Part shown: positions 49,208 through 57,689 of the stretch, in pieces
How the letters are laid out: each line of letters starts with the position of its first letter
Position numbering within the stretch: position 1 is the first letter of the stretch
From: Polaribacter sp. IC073
GTDB lineage: Bacteria > Bacteroidota > Bacteroidia > Flavobacteriales > Flavobacteriaceae
Assembly (NCBI RefSeq): GCF_007997075.1
Contig: NZ_VORS01000003.1
Location: 62,001 to 126,000, forward strand
Length of the DNA: 64,000 nucleotides
Direction: 5' to 3'
Program-made: the position numbers and the translations under genes
The notes under the pieces: model-generated
Seen by the model: only the letters and a program-made list of their open reading frames with translations
Database searches by the model: none
What the model was told of the DNA's origin: nothing

Positions 49208-50092
49208 ATGGCAAAAGCAACAAAAAAACAAGCTTTAGGTAGAGGATTATCTGCTTTATTACAAGATGCTCCCAATATTAATTCTGCAACCGATAAAAAT
49301 GCAGATAAATTAGTAGGTAACATTATAGACCTAGAATTAGGCGTAATTGAAGAAAACCCATTTCAACCAAGAACATATTTTGACGAAGAAGCCTTAAGAG
49401 AACTCGCTAGTTCTATTAAAGAACTAGGTGTAATTCAACCAATTACAGTTCGTAAGTTAGAAGGAAATAAATTCCAATTAGTTTCTGGAGAACGTAGATT
49501 TAGAGCTTCAAAATTAATAGGAAAAGAAACCATACCCGCATATATTAGATTAGCGAATGACCAAGAAATGCTAGAAATGGCCTTGGTAGAAAACATTCAG
49601 CGTAAAAATTTAGACCCCATAGAAGTTGCACTTTCTTACCAACGTTTAATTGATGAAATTAAATTAACACAAGAAGAATTAAGTACAAGAGTTGGTAAAA
49701 AAAGATCTACAGTAACCAATTATTTACGTTTGTTAAAATTAGATCCTATTTTACAAACAGGAATGAGAGATGGTTTTATTTCTATGGGACATGGTCGTGC
49801 AATGATTAATGTAGATAATACAGAAGATCAATTGGCTATTTATGAAAAAATATTGCGTGATAAATTGTCTGTAAGACAAACGGAAGATTTAGTAAAGAGC
49901 TTAAAAACAGGTACCATTGCCAAACCAAAGAAAAAAACAGTACCGCCGTTTGTTAAAAACAGTTTAAAAGATATGAGTGCATACTTTGGTCACAAAGTAG
50001 ACGTTTCTGTAAGTACAAATGGAAAAGGGAAAATTTCAATTCCTTTTCATTCTGAAGAAGATTTTAACCGCATAAAAAATTTATTAAAATAA
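49208..50092 (+). CDS. parB: Chromosome partitioning protein ParB (Spo0J)
   Basis: A ParB CTPase/clamp of 294 residues. The CTP-binding region has NPFQPRTYFDEEALRELASS near 52-71 and SGERRFRASKLIG near 96-108 (the GERRFRA motif). The helix-turn-helix (LTQEELSTRVGKKRSTVTNY) reads parS, and the C-terminal dimerisation part (KISIPFHSEEDFNRIKNLL) is present. No canonical parS was seen in the window apart from a near match inside wbqC. Stop and downstream start are adjacent. Confidence 0.95.
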   Translation: MAKATKKQALGRGLSALLQDAPNINSATDKNADKLVGNIIDLELGVIEENPFQPRTYFDEEALRELASSIKELGVIQPITVRKLEGNKFQLVSGERRFRASKLIGKETIPAYIRLANDQEMLEMALVENIQRKNLDPIEVALSYQRLIDEIKLTQEELSTRVGKKRSTVTNYLRLLKLDPILQTGMRDGFISMGHGRAMINVDNTEDQLAIYEKILRDKLSVRQTEDLVKSLKTGTIAKPKKKTVPPFVKNSLKDMSAYFGHKVDVSVSTNGKGKISIPFHSEEDFNRIKNLLK

Positions 50093-50674
50093 GTGATTTC
50101 AAAAAAAATCATATTCCTGTTTTCGATCTTATTTTTCTCTTTGAACCTTTTTAGTCAGAAAGATTCTATAAAAGTAAAAAAGAAAGAAAAATTATTTGTG
50201 CAAGAAGGTATTTACAAACCATTAGCACCTTCTAAAGCTGCCTTTTATTCTGCAATTTTCCCTGGAATGGGACAAATTTATAATGGAAAATATTGGAAAG
50301 CGCCAATTGTTTGGGGCGCATTAGCGGCACCAACGTATTTCTATTTAACAAATAATAGCGAATACAAACGTTACAGAACAGCTTATAAATTAAGAAAAAC
50401 AGGTTTTCAGGATGAGTTTACAGATGACTTGGGCGTTGTTTCTGTCTCTTTAGAAACCCTAGAAAGAGCACAAGAACAATTAAGAGAAAACAGAGATTTG
50501 TCTATCATGTGGGGTGTAATTTTGTACGTTTTGCAAATTGTAGAAGCAAGTGTAAATGCACATTTATTACAGTTTAATACAGATGATAATCTGTCTCTCA
50601 GACCTACTTTTGTTCAAGATCCACTAATTTTTGACGCTCCCAAAGTTGGTTTTACACTAAAATATACTTTTTAA
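50093..50674 (+). CDS. DUF5683 family membrane protein
   Basis: An exported or membrane protein of 193 residues beginning at GTG 50093, directly after the parB stop, with a signal peptide (MISKKIIFLFSILFFSLNLF). The core YKPLAPSKAAFYSAIFPGMG plus GQIYNGKYWKAPIVWG, near residues 41-78, is the DUF5683 signature. One or two membrane helices follow, then a region RAQEQLRENRDLSIMWGVIL with a last helix. The C-terminus (KVGFTLKYTF) ends in an aromatic residue. The role is unknown, but the position between parB and dapB is conserved in the family's hosts. Confidence 0.85.
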   Translation: MISKKIIFLFSILFFSLNLFSQKDSIKVKKKEKLFVQEGIYKPLAPSKAAFYSAIFPGMGQIYNGKYWKAPIVWGALAAPTYFYLTNNSEYKRYRTAYKLRKTGFQDEFTDDLGVVSVSLETLERAQEQLRENRDLSIMWGVILYVLQIVEASVNAHLLQFNTDDNLSLRPTFVQDPLIFDAPKVGFTLKYTF

Positions 50675-50675
50675 A

Positions 50676-51377
50676 ATGAAAATTGCATTATTAGGTTACG
50701 GAAGAATGGGGAAAGAAATTGAGAAAATTGCAATTTCTAGAGGTCATGAAATTGTCATAAAAAAAGATGTTGATACTATTATTGACATTACTTTAGCAGA
50801 TGTTGCTATCGATTTTAGTGTGCCAACATCCGCATATAAAAATATTTCTAACTGTATTAAGAATAAGGTTCCTGTAATTTCTGGTACTACTGGATGGTTA
50901 GACAAACACCAAGATGCTATTGCACTTTGTGAAAAAGAAAAAGGGGCTTTTATTTATGCTTCTAATTTTAGTTTGGGTGTAAATATCTTTTTTGAATTGA
51001 ACAAGCAACTGGCTAAAATGATGAACACCTTAGAAGATTACAACATTTCTATGGAAGAAATTCATCATACTAAAAAACTAGATGCACCAAGTGGTACAGC
51101 AATTACTTTAGCAAATGGAATTATAAAAAATTCTTCTAAAAAAAACTGGGAATTAGGGGAAGATGCATCCGAAGGAAATATACCAATTGTTGCTAAAAGA
51201 ATTCCTGAAGTACCAGGAACGCATACGGTTTGGTATGATTCTGAAGTTGATTCAATAGAAATTAAACACACTGCTCATAGTAGAAAAGGATTTGCTTTAG
51301 GCGCTGTTGTTGCAGCCGAATGGATTCTTGGTAAAACAGGCGTTTTCAATATGAAAGATGTGTTAAACATCAGTTAA
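50676..51377 (+). CDS. dapB: 4-hydroxy-tetrahydrodipicolinate reductase
   Basis: DapB, 233 residues, reduces hydroxy-tetrahydrodipicolinate with NAD(P)H in lysine and diaminopimelate synthesis. The nucleotide site GYGRMG is at residues 7-12, SGTTGW near 69-74 and the catalytic HHTKKLDAPSGTA near 129-141, with the His and Lys present. It is somewhat shorter than the E. coli enzyme, as usual in Bacteroidota. It starts one base after the DUF5683 stop. Confidence 0.95.
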   Translation: MKIALLGYGRMGKEIEKIAISRGHEIVIKKDVDTIIDITLADVAIDFSVPTSAYKNISNCIKNKVPVISGTTGWLDKHQDAIALCEKEKGAFIYASNFSLGVNIFFELNKQLAKMMNTLEDYNISMEEIHHTKKLDAPSGTAITLANGIIKNSSKKNWELGEDASEGNIPIVAKRIPEVPGTHTVWYDSEVDSIEIKHTAHSRKGFALGAVVAAEWILGKTGVFNMKDVLNIS

Positions 51378-51427
51378 AAACGGTAACAAATTAATAAAAA
51401 GACTACAAACTAAGTTATAATTTATCT

Positions 51428-51495
51428 TCTCGAGTGCAATCGAGAGTTTTAGTCTCAATTACAAAATACAAGGTCTCGACTGCACTCGACCAGAC
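51428..51495. repeat. Inverted repeat between dapB and lepB
   Basis: TCGAGTGCAATCGAGA (51430-51445) and TCTCGACTGCACTCGA (51474-51489) are complementary at 15 of 16 positions, with a 28-base loop. The right arm continues CCAGAC, a wording I recall from palindromes spread between genes in Flavobacteriaceae. It fills most of the 133-base gap and may act as a transcript end or stability element. Confidence 0.55.
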
Positions 51496-51510
51496 ATCAA
51501 AATAAAAATT

Positions 51511-53214
51511 ATGAATTTTACTGAATGGTTTATCTTTTTTCTAGTAATTCAAGTACTACATTTTTTAGGAACTTGGAAATTATATGTAAAAGCAGGTAGA
51601 AAAGCATGGGAAGCTGCAATTCCTATTTATAATGGTATTATCTTAATGCAGATTATAAATAGACCAAAATGGTGGGTAATTTTATTATTCATTCCGGTTG
51701 TAAACTTATTAATGTTTCCGGTAATTTGGATTGAAACTATTAGAACTTTTGGCTTTTACAAAAAATTAGATTCACTTTTAGTAATTCTTACTTTAGGTTT
51801 GTATATTTTTTACATTAACTATACAACCGATGCAGAATACAATGCAGAAAGAAGTTTAAAACCTCGTTCTGAATTTGGCGAATGGGTAAGTTCTATCACT
51901 TTTGCTATTATTGCTGCAACTTTGGTGCACACCTATTTTATGCAACCGTTTACAATACCAACTTCGTCTTTAGAGAAATCTTTATTAGTAGGAGATTATT
52001 TGTTTGTAAGTAAGTTTCATTATGGTGCTAGAGTACCCTCTACAGTAATTGCGTTACCTATGGTGCACGATTCTATTCCGCTTACAAAATCGCCTTCTTA
52101 CTTAAAAAAACCTCAATTACCGTATACAAGATTACCTGGTTTACAAAATATAAAAAACAATGACATTGTTTGTTTTAATTGGCCAGCAGACACCCTAGCA
52201 ACTATGTGGGGAGATACTTCTGGTAAATTCACATATAAACCCGTAGATAAAAAAACGAATTATGTAAAACGTTCTGTAGGTATTGCTGGAGATTCTTTAG
52301 AATTGAGAGATGGTTACGTTTACATAAACGGAAAGAAAAACGAACTTCCAGACAGAGCTAAAATTCAGTTTTATTATACCTATGAAGCAAAATCGACCAT
52401 AGATAGCAATACTTTTCCTGAATTTTTAATCAAAAAAGAAAGAACCGGTGTCTATAGAATTTTATCTGAATATTGGAATAATTCTAAAGTACAAGAAGCA
52501 ATAAAACAAAATGGAAACTTATCTAAAATTAGTTCAGATTCTTTATATACAGAAGTTGCTGGAGGTATAAATCCTGAGTTTGCTAGACGTTTAAAAATGG
52601 AATCTGTTTCCAATAAAATAAATATTAATTTAACAGAAGATGAAGCGATTCTCTTAAAAAAACAGCCTCAAACCGTTTCTGTAAAGAAATTAAATTTTGG
52701 TGCAGACAATTCAATTTTTCCGCATATTGAAAGCAATCAATGGAGTCAAGATAATTTTGGCCCAATTTATATTCCTAAAGCAGGAGCAACTGTAAAGTTA
52801 GATGCAGCAACTTTACCTTACTACAAGCAAATTATTAAAAATTATGAAAATAATGATTTGGCCATTGTTGGGGATGCTATTTTTATCAACGGAGAAAAAG
52901 CAGATTCTTATACTTTTAAGCAAGATTATTATTGGTTGATGGGAGATAACAGGCATAATTCTTTAGATGCGCGTTATTGGGGATATGTTCCTTTTGATCA
53001 TGTTTTAGGAAAACCTGTACTCATTTGGTGGAGTTGGGATGCAAATGCTGCAAGTTTTGGCGAGAAATTGAAATCGATTCGTTGGAACAGAATCTTTAGC
53101 ACAGTTGGTGGCGACGGAGCACCTGTATCTTATAGATATTTAGTGTTTGGTTTAATTGCATTATATATTGGTTATAGCGTTTTTAAAGGAAAGAAAAAGG
53201 CTACTAAAAAATAA
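51511..53214 (+). CDS. lepB: Signal peptidase I with N-terminal membrane domain
   Basis: The leader peptidase that cuts secretory signal peptides, here 567 residues, about twice the usual bacterial size. The first 105 residues form a separate multi-span membrane domain (DUF5684-like; MNFTEWFIFFLVIQVLHFLG, several helices), followed by another helix (FAIIAATLVHTYFM). Ser153 in TSSLEKSLLVGD is the nucleophile and Lys253 in NYVKRSVGIAGDSLEL is the base. The last conserved box (DYYWLMGDNRHNSLDARYWG) lies near residue 472. A large insertion of roughly 170 residues lies between boxes D and E. This long form is normal in Flavobacteriia. Confidence 0.93.
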   Translation: MNFTEWFIFFLVIQVLHFLGTWKLYVKAGRKAWEAAIPIYNGIILMQIINRPKWWVILLFIPVVNLLMFPVIWIETIRTFGFYKKLDSLLVILTLGLYIFYINYTTDAEYNAERSLKPRSEFGEWVSSITFAIIAATLVHTYFMQPFTIPTSSLEKSLLVGDYLFVSKFHYGARVPSTVIALPMVHDSIPLTKSPSYLKKPQLPYTRLPGLQNIKNNDIVCFNWPADTLATMWGDTSGKFTYKPVDKKTNYVKRSVGIAGDSLELRDGYVYINGKKNELPDRAKIQFYYTYEAKSTIDSNTFPEFLIKKERTGVYRILSEYWNNSKVQEAIKQNGNLSKISSDSLYTEVAGGINPEFARRLKMESVSNKININLTEDEAILLKKQPQTVSVKKLNFGADNSIFPHIESNQWSQDNFGPIYIPKAGATVKLDAATLPYYKQIIKNYENNDLAIVGDAIFINGEKADSYTFKQDYYWLMGDNRHNSLDARYWGYVPFDHVLGKPVLIWWSWDANAASFGEKLKSIRWNRIFSTVGGDGAPVSYRYLVFGLIALYIGYSVFKGKKKATKK

Positions 53215-53216
53215 CA

Positions 53217-53822
53217 ATGGCGTTATTTATACCTACTTATTTTTCTCCTATTTCACAGTATTCAGAAATTATAAATTCTGAAGAAGTGCGTTTTGAAATG
53301 GATGATAATTTTCAGAAACAGAGCTTTAGAAATAGATGTTATATTTCTAATACAAACGGAAAGCAGTTGTTAAATATTCCCGTGAAACACCCTGTTACTT
53401 CTGGCAGAAAGAAGACAAAAGATACGCTTGTAGAAAATGCAACACCTTGGCAAGATCAACATTTTAAGTCTTTAAAAACGGCTTATAGAAATTCACCTTT
53501 TTTTGAATTCTATGTAGATGACATGGCTCCTATTTTCGAAAAGGAATACACGTTTTTACAAGATATAAATATTGATACTTTCTTATTTATTTCTGAAGCT
53601 TTACAAATAAATACTGCTTTTAAAAAAACAACTATTTACACTACAGAAACAGATAACAAAGATTATAGAGATTTAGCAGAAGTAAAAAATCAACCAGAGA
53701 TATTGGTTGATAAGTACATTCAAATGTTTGATGACAAGCATGGTTTTATTCCTAATTTATCAATTTTAGACCTACTTTTTATGGAAGGCCCAAATGCGAT
53801 TACTTATTTAGAAAATAAGTAA
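53217..53822 (+). CDS. WbqC family protein
   Basis: A soluble protein of 201 residues of the WbqC-like family: the N-terminal FIPTYFSPISQYSEIIN, FRNRCYISNTNGKQLLNIPV near residues 38-57 followed by KH, and PWQDQHFKSLKTAYRNSPFF near 79-98. Members are found in O-antigen and glycan clusters and beside lepB in Bacteroidota. The molecular activity is unproven. It begins two bases after the lepB stop. The coding stretch for IPVKH contains a sequence resembling half of a parS site. Confidence 0.88.
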   Translation: MALFIPTYFSPISQYSEIINSEEVRFEMDDNFQKQSFRNRCYISNTNGKQLLNIPVKHPVTSGRKKTKDTLVENATPWQDQHFKSLKTAYRNSPFFEFYVDDMAPIFEKEYTFLQDINIDTFLFISEALQINTAFKKTTIYTTETDNKDYRDLAEVKNQPEILVDKYIQMFDDKHGFIPNLSILDLLFMEGPNAITYLENK

Positions 53823-53987
53823 TCAACTCAAAACACTTTGTAAGCAGCAAAAAACATTAAAATCATCTCAAAAAATTCATTTATATCAGCTTTATTTAAA
53901 GCTATTAACAATAGTTTTTAAGCTTTTATAAAAATATTAAATTATTTTTAATATTTTTATACTTATAACTTTCTCTATCTAAAAAAC

Positions 53988-54563
53988 ATGGAAATTTTTA
54001 AAAAATTCATTGATAATCAAAATTATATTGATGATGAATCTTCAAAAAAATTTATTAAAGCAACAACCTTAAAACATTTTCAAAAAAAAGAGTTTTTAAG
54101 TAAAGTTGGTGAAACCGCAACTAGTTTTTACATCTTAAAATCTGGTGTTGTTCGATCTTACTATATAGATGAAACTGGAAAAACACATATAAGAAATCTT
54201 TTTACAAAGATGGAAACTACCGGAGACGTTGGTGCGTTGCTAACCGGCGAACCTACAAAACTATATTACGACTGTTTAACAGATTGCGAAATTTATGTTG
54301 TTAATTTCGAAAGCTTTATTGATCTTACGAAACAAAATCATGGCTTTTCAATGTTTTATAATACCATATTAACTAAAGTAACTCTAACCTTTGAAGCTAA
54401 AATTTACGATTTATCTCTACTAAACGGTACAGCCCGCTATTTAAAATTAAAAAAACAAATTCCTGAAATAGAAAACCTCATTCCCCAATATCATATTGCA
54501 TCTTATTTAAATATATCACCAGTTCAATTAAGTAGAATAAGGAAAGAAATATATTCTAAATAG
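53988..54563 (+). CDS. Crp/Fnr family transcription regulator
   Basis: A protein of 191 residues with an N-terminal cyclic-nucleotide-binding-type beta roll (FLSKVGETATSFYILKSGVV near residues 37-56, then GDVGALLTGEPTKLYYDCL). A dimerisation helix and a C-terminal helix-turn-helix (HIASYLNISPVQLSRIRKEI) follow. The residues that bind cAMP in E. coli Crp are not kept, so the ligand, if any, is unknown. Such small members are common in Bacteroidota. It is a single gene with no clear operator seen. Confidence 0.88.
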   Translation: MEIFKKFIDNQNYIDDESSKKFIKATTLKHFQKKEFLSKVGETATSFYILKSGVVRSYYIDETGKTHIRNLFTKMETTGDVGALLTGEPTKLYYDCLTDCEIYVVNFESFIDLTKQNHGFSMFYNTILTKVTLTFEAKIYDLSLLNGTARYLKLKKQIPEIENLIPQYHIASYLNISPVQLSRIRKEIYSK

Positions 54564-54629
54564 AACGTATTATTTTTTTTATTAAAGGAATCTTATATAT
54601 TTGAAATCTAAGGACACTTCATTATTTTT

Positions 54630-54944
54630 ATGCTTATGAGTTTTAAATTCTTCATTCATTACGGCCTACATTTTGTTATTCCTCTGTTAATTTCAGTCCT
54701 TTTTTTTAGAGAAAAATGGAAAACAGTATATGCAATATTTCTGCTTTCGATGTTGGTAGATTTAGACCATTTATTGGCAAACCCAATTTTTGCAACTAAT
54801 AGGTGTAGTATTAATTTTCATCCGCTACATTCTTATATCGCAATGGGAATTTATGGTATCGGTTTATTTTTCAAAAAAACAAGAGTACTCTGTATTGCTT
54901 TGCTTTTTCACATGCTTACAGATTGTATCGATTGCTATTTATAG
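54630..54944 (+). CDS. DUF6122 family membrane protein
   Basis: A membrane protein of 104 residues with about three to four helices and conserved polar residues in the pattern of membrane-bound hydrolases of the YdjM type: HYGLHFVIPLL near residue 10, LVDLDHLLANP near 42-52, FHPLH near 64-68 and FHMLTDCIDCY at the end. The His/Asp set suggests metal binding; activity is not known. The start may be the Met at residue 1 or 3. Its last ten bases overlap the end of the convergent flippase gene. Confidence 0.8.
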   Translation: MLMSFKFFIHYGLHFVIPLLISVLFFREKWKTVYAIFLLSMLVDLDHLLANPIFATNRCSINFHPLHSYIAMGIYGIGLFFKKTRVLCIALLFHMLTDCIDCYL

Positions 54945-56422
54945 TACTTTTTAAGAAGGTTGTCTAACTCTGTAGAGATATTCAACTTAAATATTAGAAA
55001 GATATATGCAACCACAATTAAAATACTTTTTAACGCAATATTTAGAATTGGGTGTACCGGAAAGTCCCAGATATATATATTATCAATCGGAAAATCCCAA
55101 AAATTAAAAGCCATGTATAAAACAGCAATAATAGCAATCATTTTAACTGTTTTATTTGTAAACGGAGTAATAGAAAACTTCTTTTTAACAAAGTATAATT
55201 TAAAGGTATTAGCGCAGAAAATGACTATTAATGTAGCTAATGCTAAACCATCTGTACCCATATCTAACTCATAATAAAAAAGTTTGTTTAAAAGATAAAC
55301 AGAAACTGCCATTAAAACACCAATAGGTAAAGTTATCCTATAAAACTTAGAATTATTGATAATTGCCCCATTATTTCCTAAAAAACCATTGTACATTTTT
55401 AAGAAAGAAATCATTAAAACAACAAGCGCTCCACCAGCATATTCTTTAGGTAATAAATTAAATAATTGATGCACATTTGTATTGATCAACACAAAGAAAA
55501 GACCACTAATTAATAATAAATTTATAGAACTCTTTTTATATAAAGAAGCTACTTCTTTATGGTTTTCTTCATTTAAAGTTTTGGATGTTAATGGCTGCAA
55601 AATGTTTAACATTGCTCTACTAGGTGCTTCAATAAAAGACCCAATAAAAACAGCTACAGAATAATAAGCAGCAATTGCCAACGTTTCTTTACCGGGAATC
55701 ATAAATTTATCAATATCTAAAATTATAGCGCCTGCACTTCCTGCTAAAATAATGTATCCAGAAAAACGTAAAACTTCTTTATAGTTTTCTGGTTTAGAAA
55801 ATGTAAATTTAGGAACGTATAGTTTTAGTGCATAAAACATCATGATAAGCATTCGTAAAAAATAGGCTCCTGTTAAATAATAAATAAATTCAGATTTTGT
55901 AATAAACTCAAAATAAACAGCAAATAGTAAAATCATTACCACTACTCTGTTCCATAATTCTTTTAAGATATTGCCAAAAACAGTTTGAAAATGAACTTTT
56001 GCCCACGAATAAAAAATCTCAAAATAAGCACAAGCAACCGCAATTAAGTAGATAACAACTGTATAATTTTTAATAATAGGATTTTCTTCTGACAAATAAT
56101 CTCCTATTTCTTCGTAGAACATATTGCCAAAATACGCAATAGGAATTGCGATGAATAAGGGTAAAAATAGTACTGAAGATAAAAAACGATCTTTCTCTAA
56201 TTTGGTAAAATAACCAGAGAAAAACTTTACAATTGTATGATGAATTCCTAACGCAATTAACGGCATTAACAAATTAGAGGTAGATAATAAAAAGGTAACC
56301 AAACCATAATATTCATCCTCTAAAAAACGAGTGTATAAAAACAAGGTATTTATTCCGCCAAAAGCAAAACCTAAATATATAAAAAAAGTGTTTTTTAACG
56401 ATTGCTTTAATACAATTCCCAT
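54935..56422 (-). CDS. Oligosaccharide flippase (MOP superfamily, Wzx-like)
   Basis: A membrane protein of 495 residues with about 14 predicted helices and the N-terminal LKQSLKNTFFIYLGFAFGGI typical of polysaccharide exporters of the MOP superfamily. The middle FSGYIILAGSAGAIILDIDK and the paired C-terminal helices are as expected. It should move lipid-linked glycan units across the inner membrane. It is the last gene of a minus-strand operon with YfhO and two glycosyltransferases, one base after the preceding stop, which supports a glycan role. The 3' end overlaps the convergent DUF6122 gene by ten bases. Confidence 0.88.
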   Translation of the reverse strand: MGIVLKQSLKNTFFIYLGFAFGGINTLFLYTRFLEDEYYGLVTFLLSTSNLLMPLIALGIHHTIVKFFSGYFTKLEKDRFLSSVLFLPLFIAIPIAYFGNMFYEEIGDYLSEENPIIKNYTVVIYLIAVACAYFEIFYSWAKVHFQTVFGNILKELWNRVVVMILLFAVYFEFITKSEFIYYLTGAYFLRMLIMMFYALKLYVPKFTFSKPENYKEVLRFSGYIILAGSAGAIILDIDKFMIPGKETLAIAAYYSVAVFIGSFIEAPSRAMLNILQPLTSKTLNEENHKEVASLYKKSSINLLLISGLFFVLINTNVHQLFNLLPKEYAGGALVVLMISFLKMYNGFLGNNGAIINNSKFYRITLPIGVLMAVSVYLLNKLFYYELDMGTDGLALATLIVIFCANTFKLYFVKKKFSITPFTNKTVKMIAIIAVLYMAFNFWDFPIDNIYIWDFPVHPILNIALKSILIVVAYIFLIFKLNISTELDNLLKKYYK

Positions 56423-56423
56423 G

Positions 56424-57689
56424 CTACGAATTTAAACTTTTTAATATAAAAGCTAAGTTTTTTGTAAGCTCTTTTCTATGGTATTTTTGAATATTAATAG
56501 AACTTACAGTCAATTTATTTGTCTTATATTTTTGATAGATTAGGGATATTTCTAATTTTAACCTCTCTTCATTATCAAAATTCACAACAACACCAGCATT
56601 TGTTTCTTCTAAAATTGTAGCCAAATCTCCTATTTCTGGTCCGATTGCTAAAATGGGTCTTTTTGCCGTTAAGTATTCAAATAATTTTCCAGTTAAAATA
56701 CCTTTGTTATTTTCTACATTAGGAATTAACAATAATAATACTTGCGCTTTTTTCTGATATTCTATTGCCTTATCATGTGAAACATAGCCTAAAAAACGGC
56801 TATTTTCTCCTAAATAATTTGATGTTATTGCTTCTTTTACTTCATCTGAAATATCACCAATAAAATTGAGTTGCAAATCCTTTTTGAAGTCTAAATTCTC
56901 TGTACAAAGCTCTTTTAATACTTTAAAGAAGAGCTTCGGATTGCTCTGTTTTGGCAACAAACCAATATAAGATATAGAGAATTTTGAGTCTAAAATTATA
57001 CTTTTAGAAGCTAAAACTTCATCATCAAAACCATTTGTAATTACTTCTACTCTCTTTGCTTTTTGTAAAAATTCTTCCTTTAGAGAATTACTAACCGTAA
57101 GTACGCAATCTGCATTTTCTAAAACAGCTGCTTCTAATTTTCGATTCTTATTTTTAGCAAACGAAAGTTGCTTAAAATCTTTATTATAATATAAATTAGA
57201 CCAAGGATCTCTAAAATCTGCCAACCATTTTATATTATTTTTTTTTTGTAATTTTTGCGCAATTAAATGCATACTATGTGGCGGACCTGTAGAAATTATT
57301 ACATCAATTTCATTTTTATCTAAATATTTTTGAAGAAATTTTACTGATGGTTGTACCCAAAATATTTTCGGATCTGGAATAAAGAAATTTCCACGAACAA
57401 AAGATAGCAGTCCGTTTTTACCAACATTAGAAACTCCTTTTTTCTGTTCCTTATTTTTCTTCCAAAATAAAACAGCTGTAGGTTCCCAGATGGGTTGTTT
57501 TAAAATTTCTATGTTTTTAGGAACTTCCTTTAAAAGCGAAATATCTTCTTTCGGGTAACTACCACCATCAACCGTATACACAACAGGTTCTATGTCAAAA
57601 CCTTGTAAATACTTTACAAACTTTAACCAACGCTGTACGCCAGACCCTCCTGCTGGTGGCCAATAGTATGTAATTATTAAGACTTTCAA
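56424..57689 (-). CDS. Glycosyltransferase (GT4-like, GT-B fold)
   Basis: A GT-B glycosyltransferase of 421 residues. The N-terminal acceptor domain begins MKVLIITYYWPPAGGSGVQR, with WLKFVKYL after it. The donor-binding C-terminal domain has FSISYIGLLPKQSNPKLFFK and the E-rich nucleotide-sugar site GKLFEYLTAKRPILAIGPEI near 335-354. Its start codon overlaps the stop of the upstream glycosyltransferase by four bases (57686-57689). Donor and acceptor are not determined. Confidence 0.9.
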   Translation of the reverse strand: MKVLIITYYWPPAGGSGVQRWLKFVKYLQGFDIEPVVYTVDGGSYPKEDISLLKEVPKNIEILKQPIWEPTAVLFWKKNKEQKKGVSNVGKNGLLSFVRGNFFIPDPKIFWVQPSVKFLQKYLDKNEIDVIISTGPPHSMHLIAQKLQKKNNIKWLADFRDPWSNLYYNKDFKQLSFAKNKNRKLEAAVLENADCVLTVSNSLKEEFLQKAKRVEVITNGFDDEVLASKSIILDSKFSISYIGLLPKQSNPKLFFKVLKELCTENLDFKKDLQLNFIGDISDEVKEAITSNYLGENSRFLGYVSHDKAIEYQKKAQVLLLLIPNVENNKGILTGKLFEYLTAKRPILAIGPEIGDLATILEETNAGVVVNFDNEERLKLEISLIYQKYKTNKLTVSSINIQKYHRKELTKNLAFILKSLNS

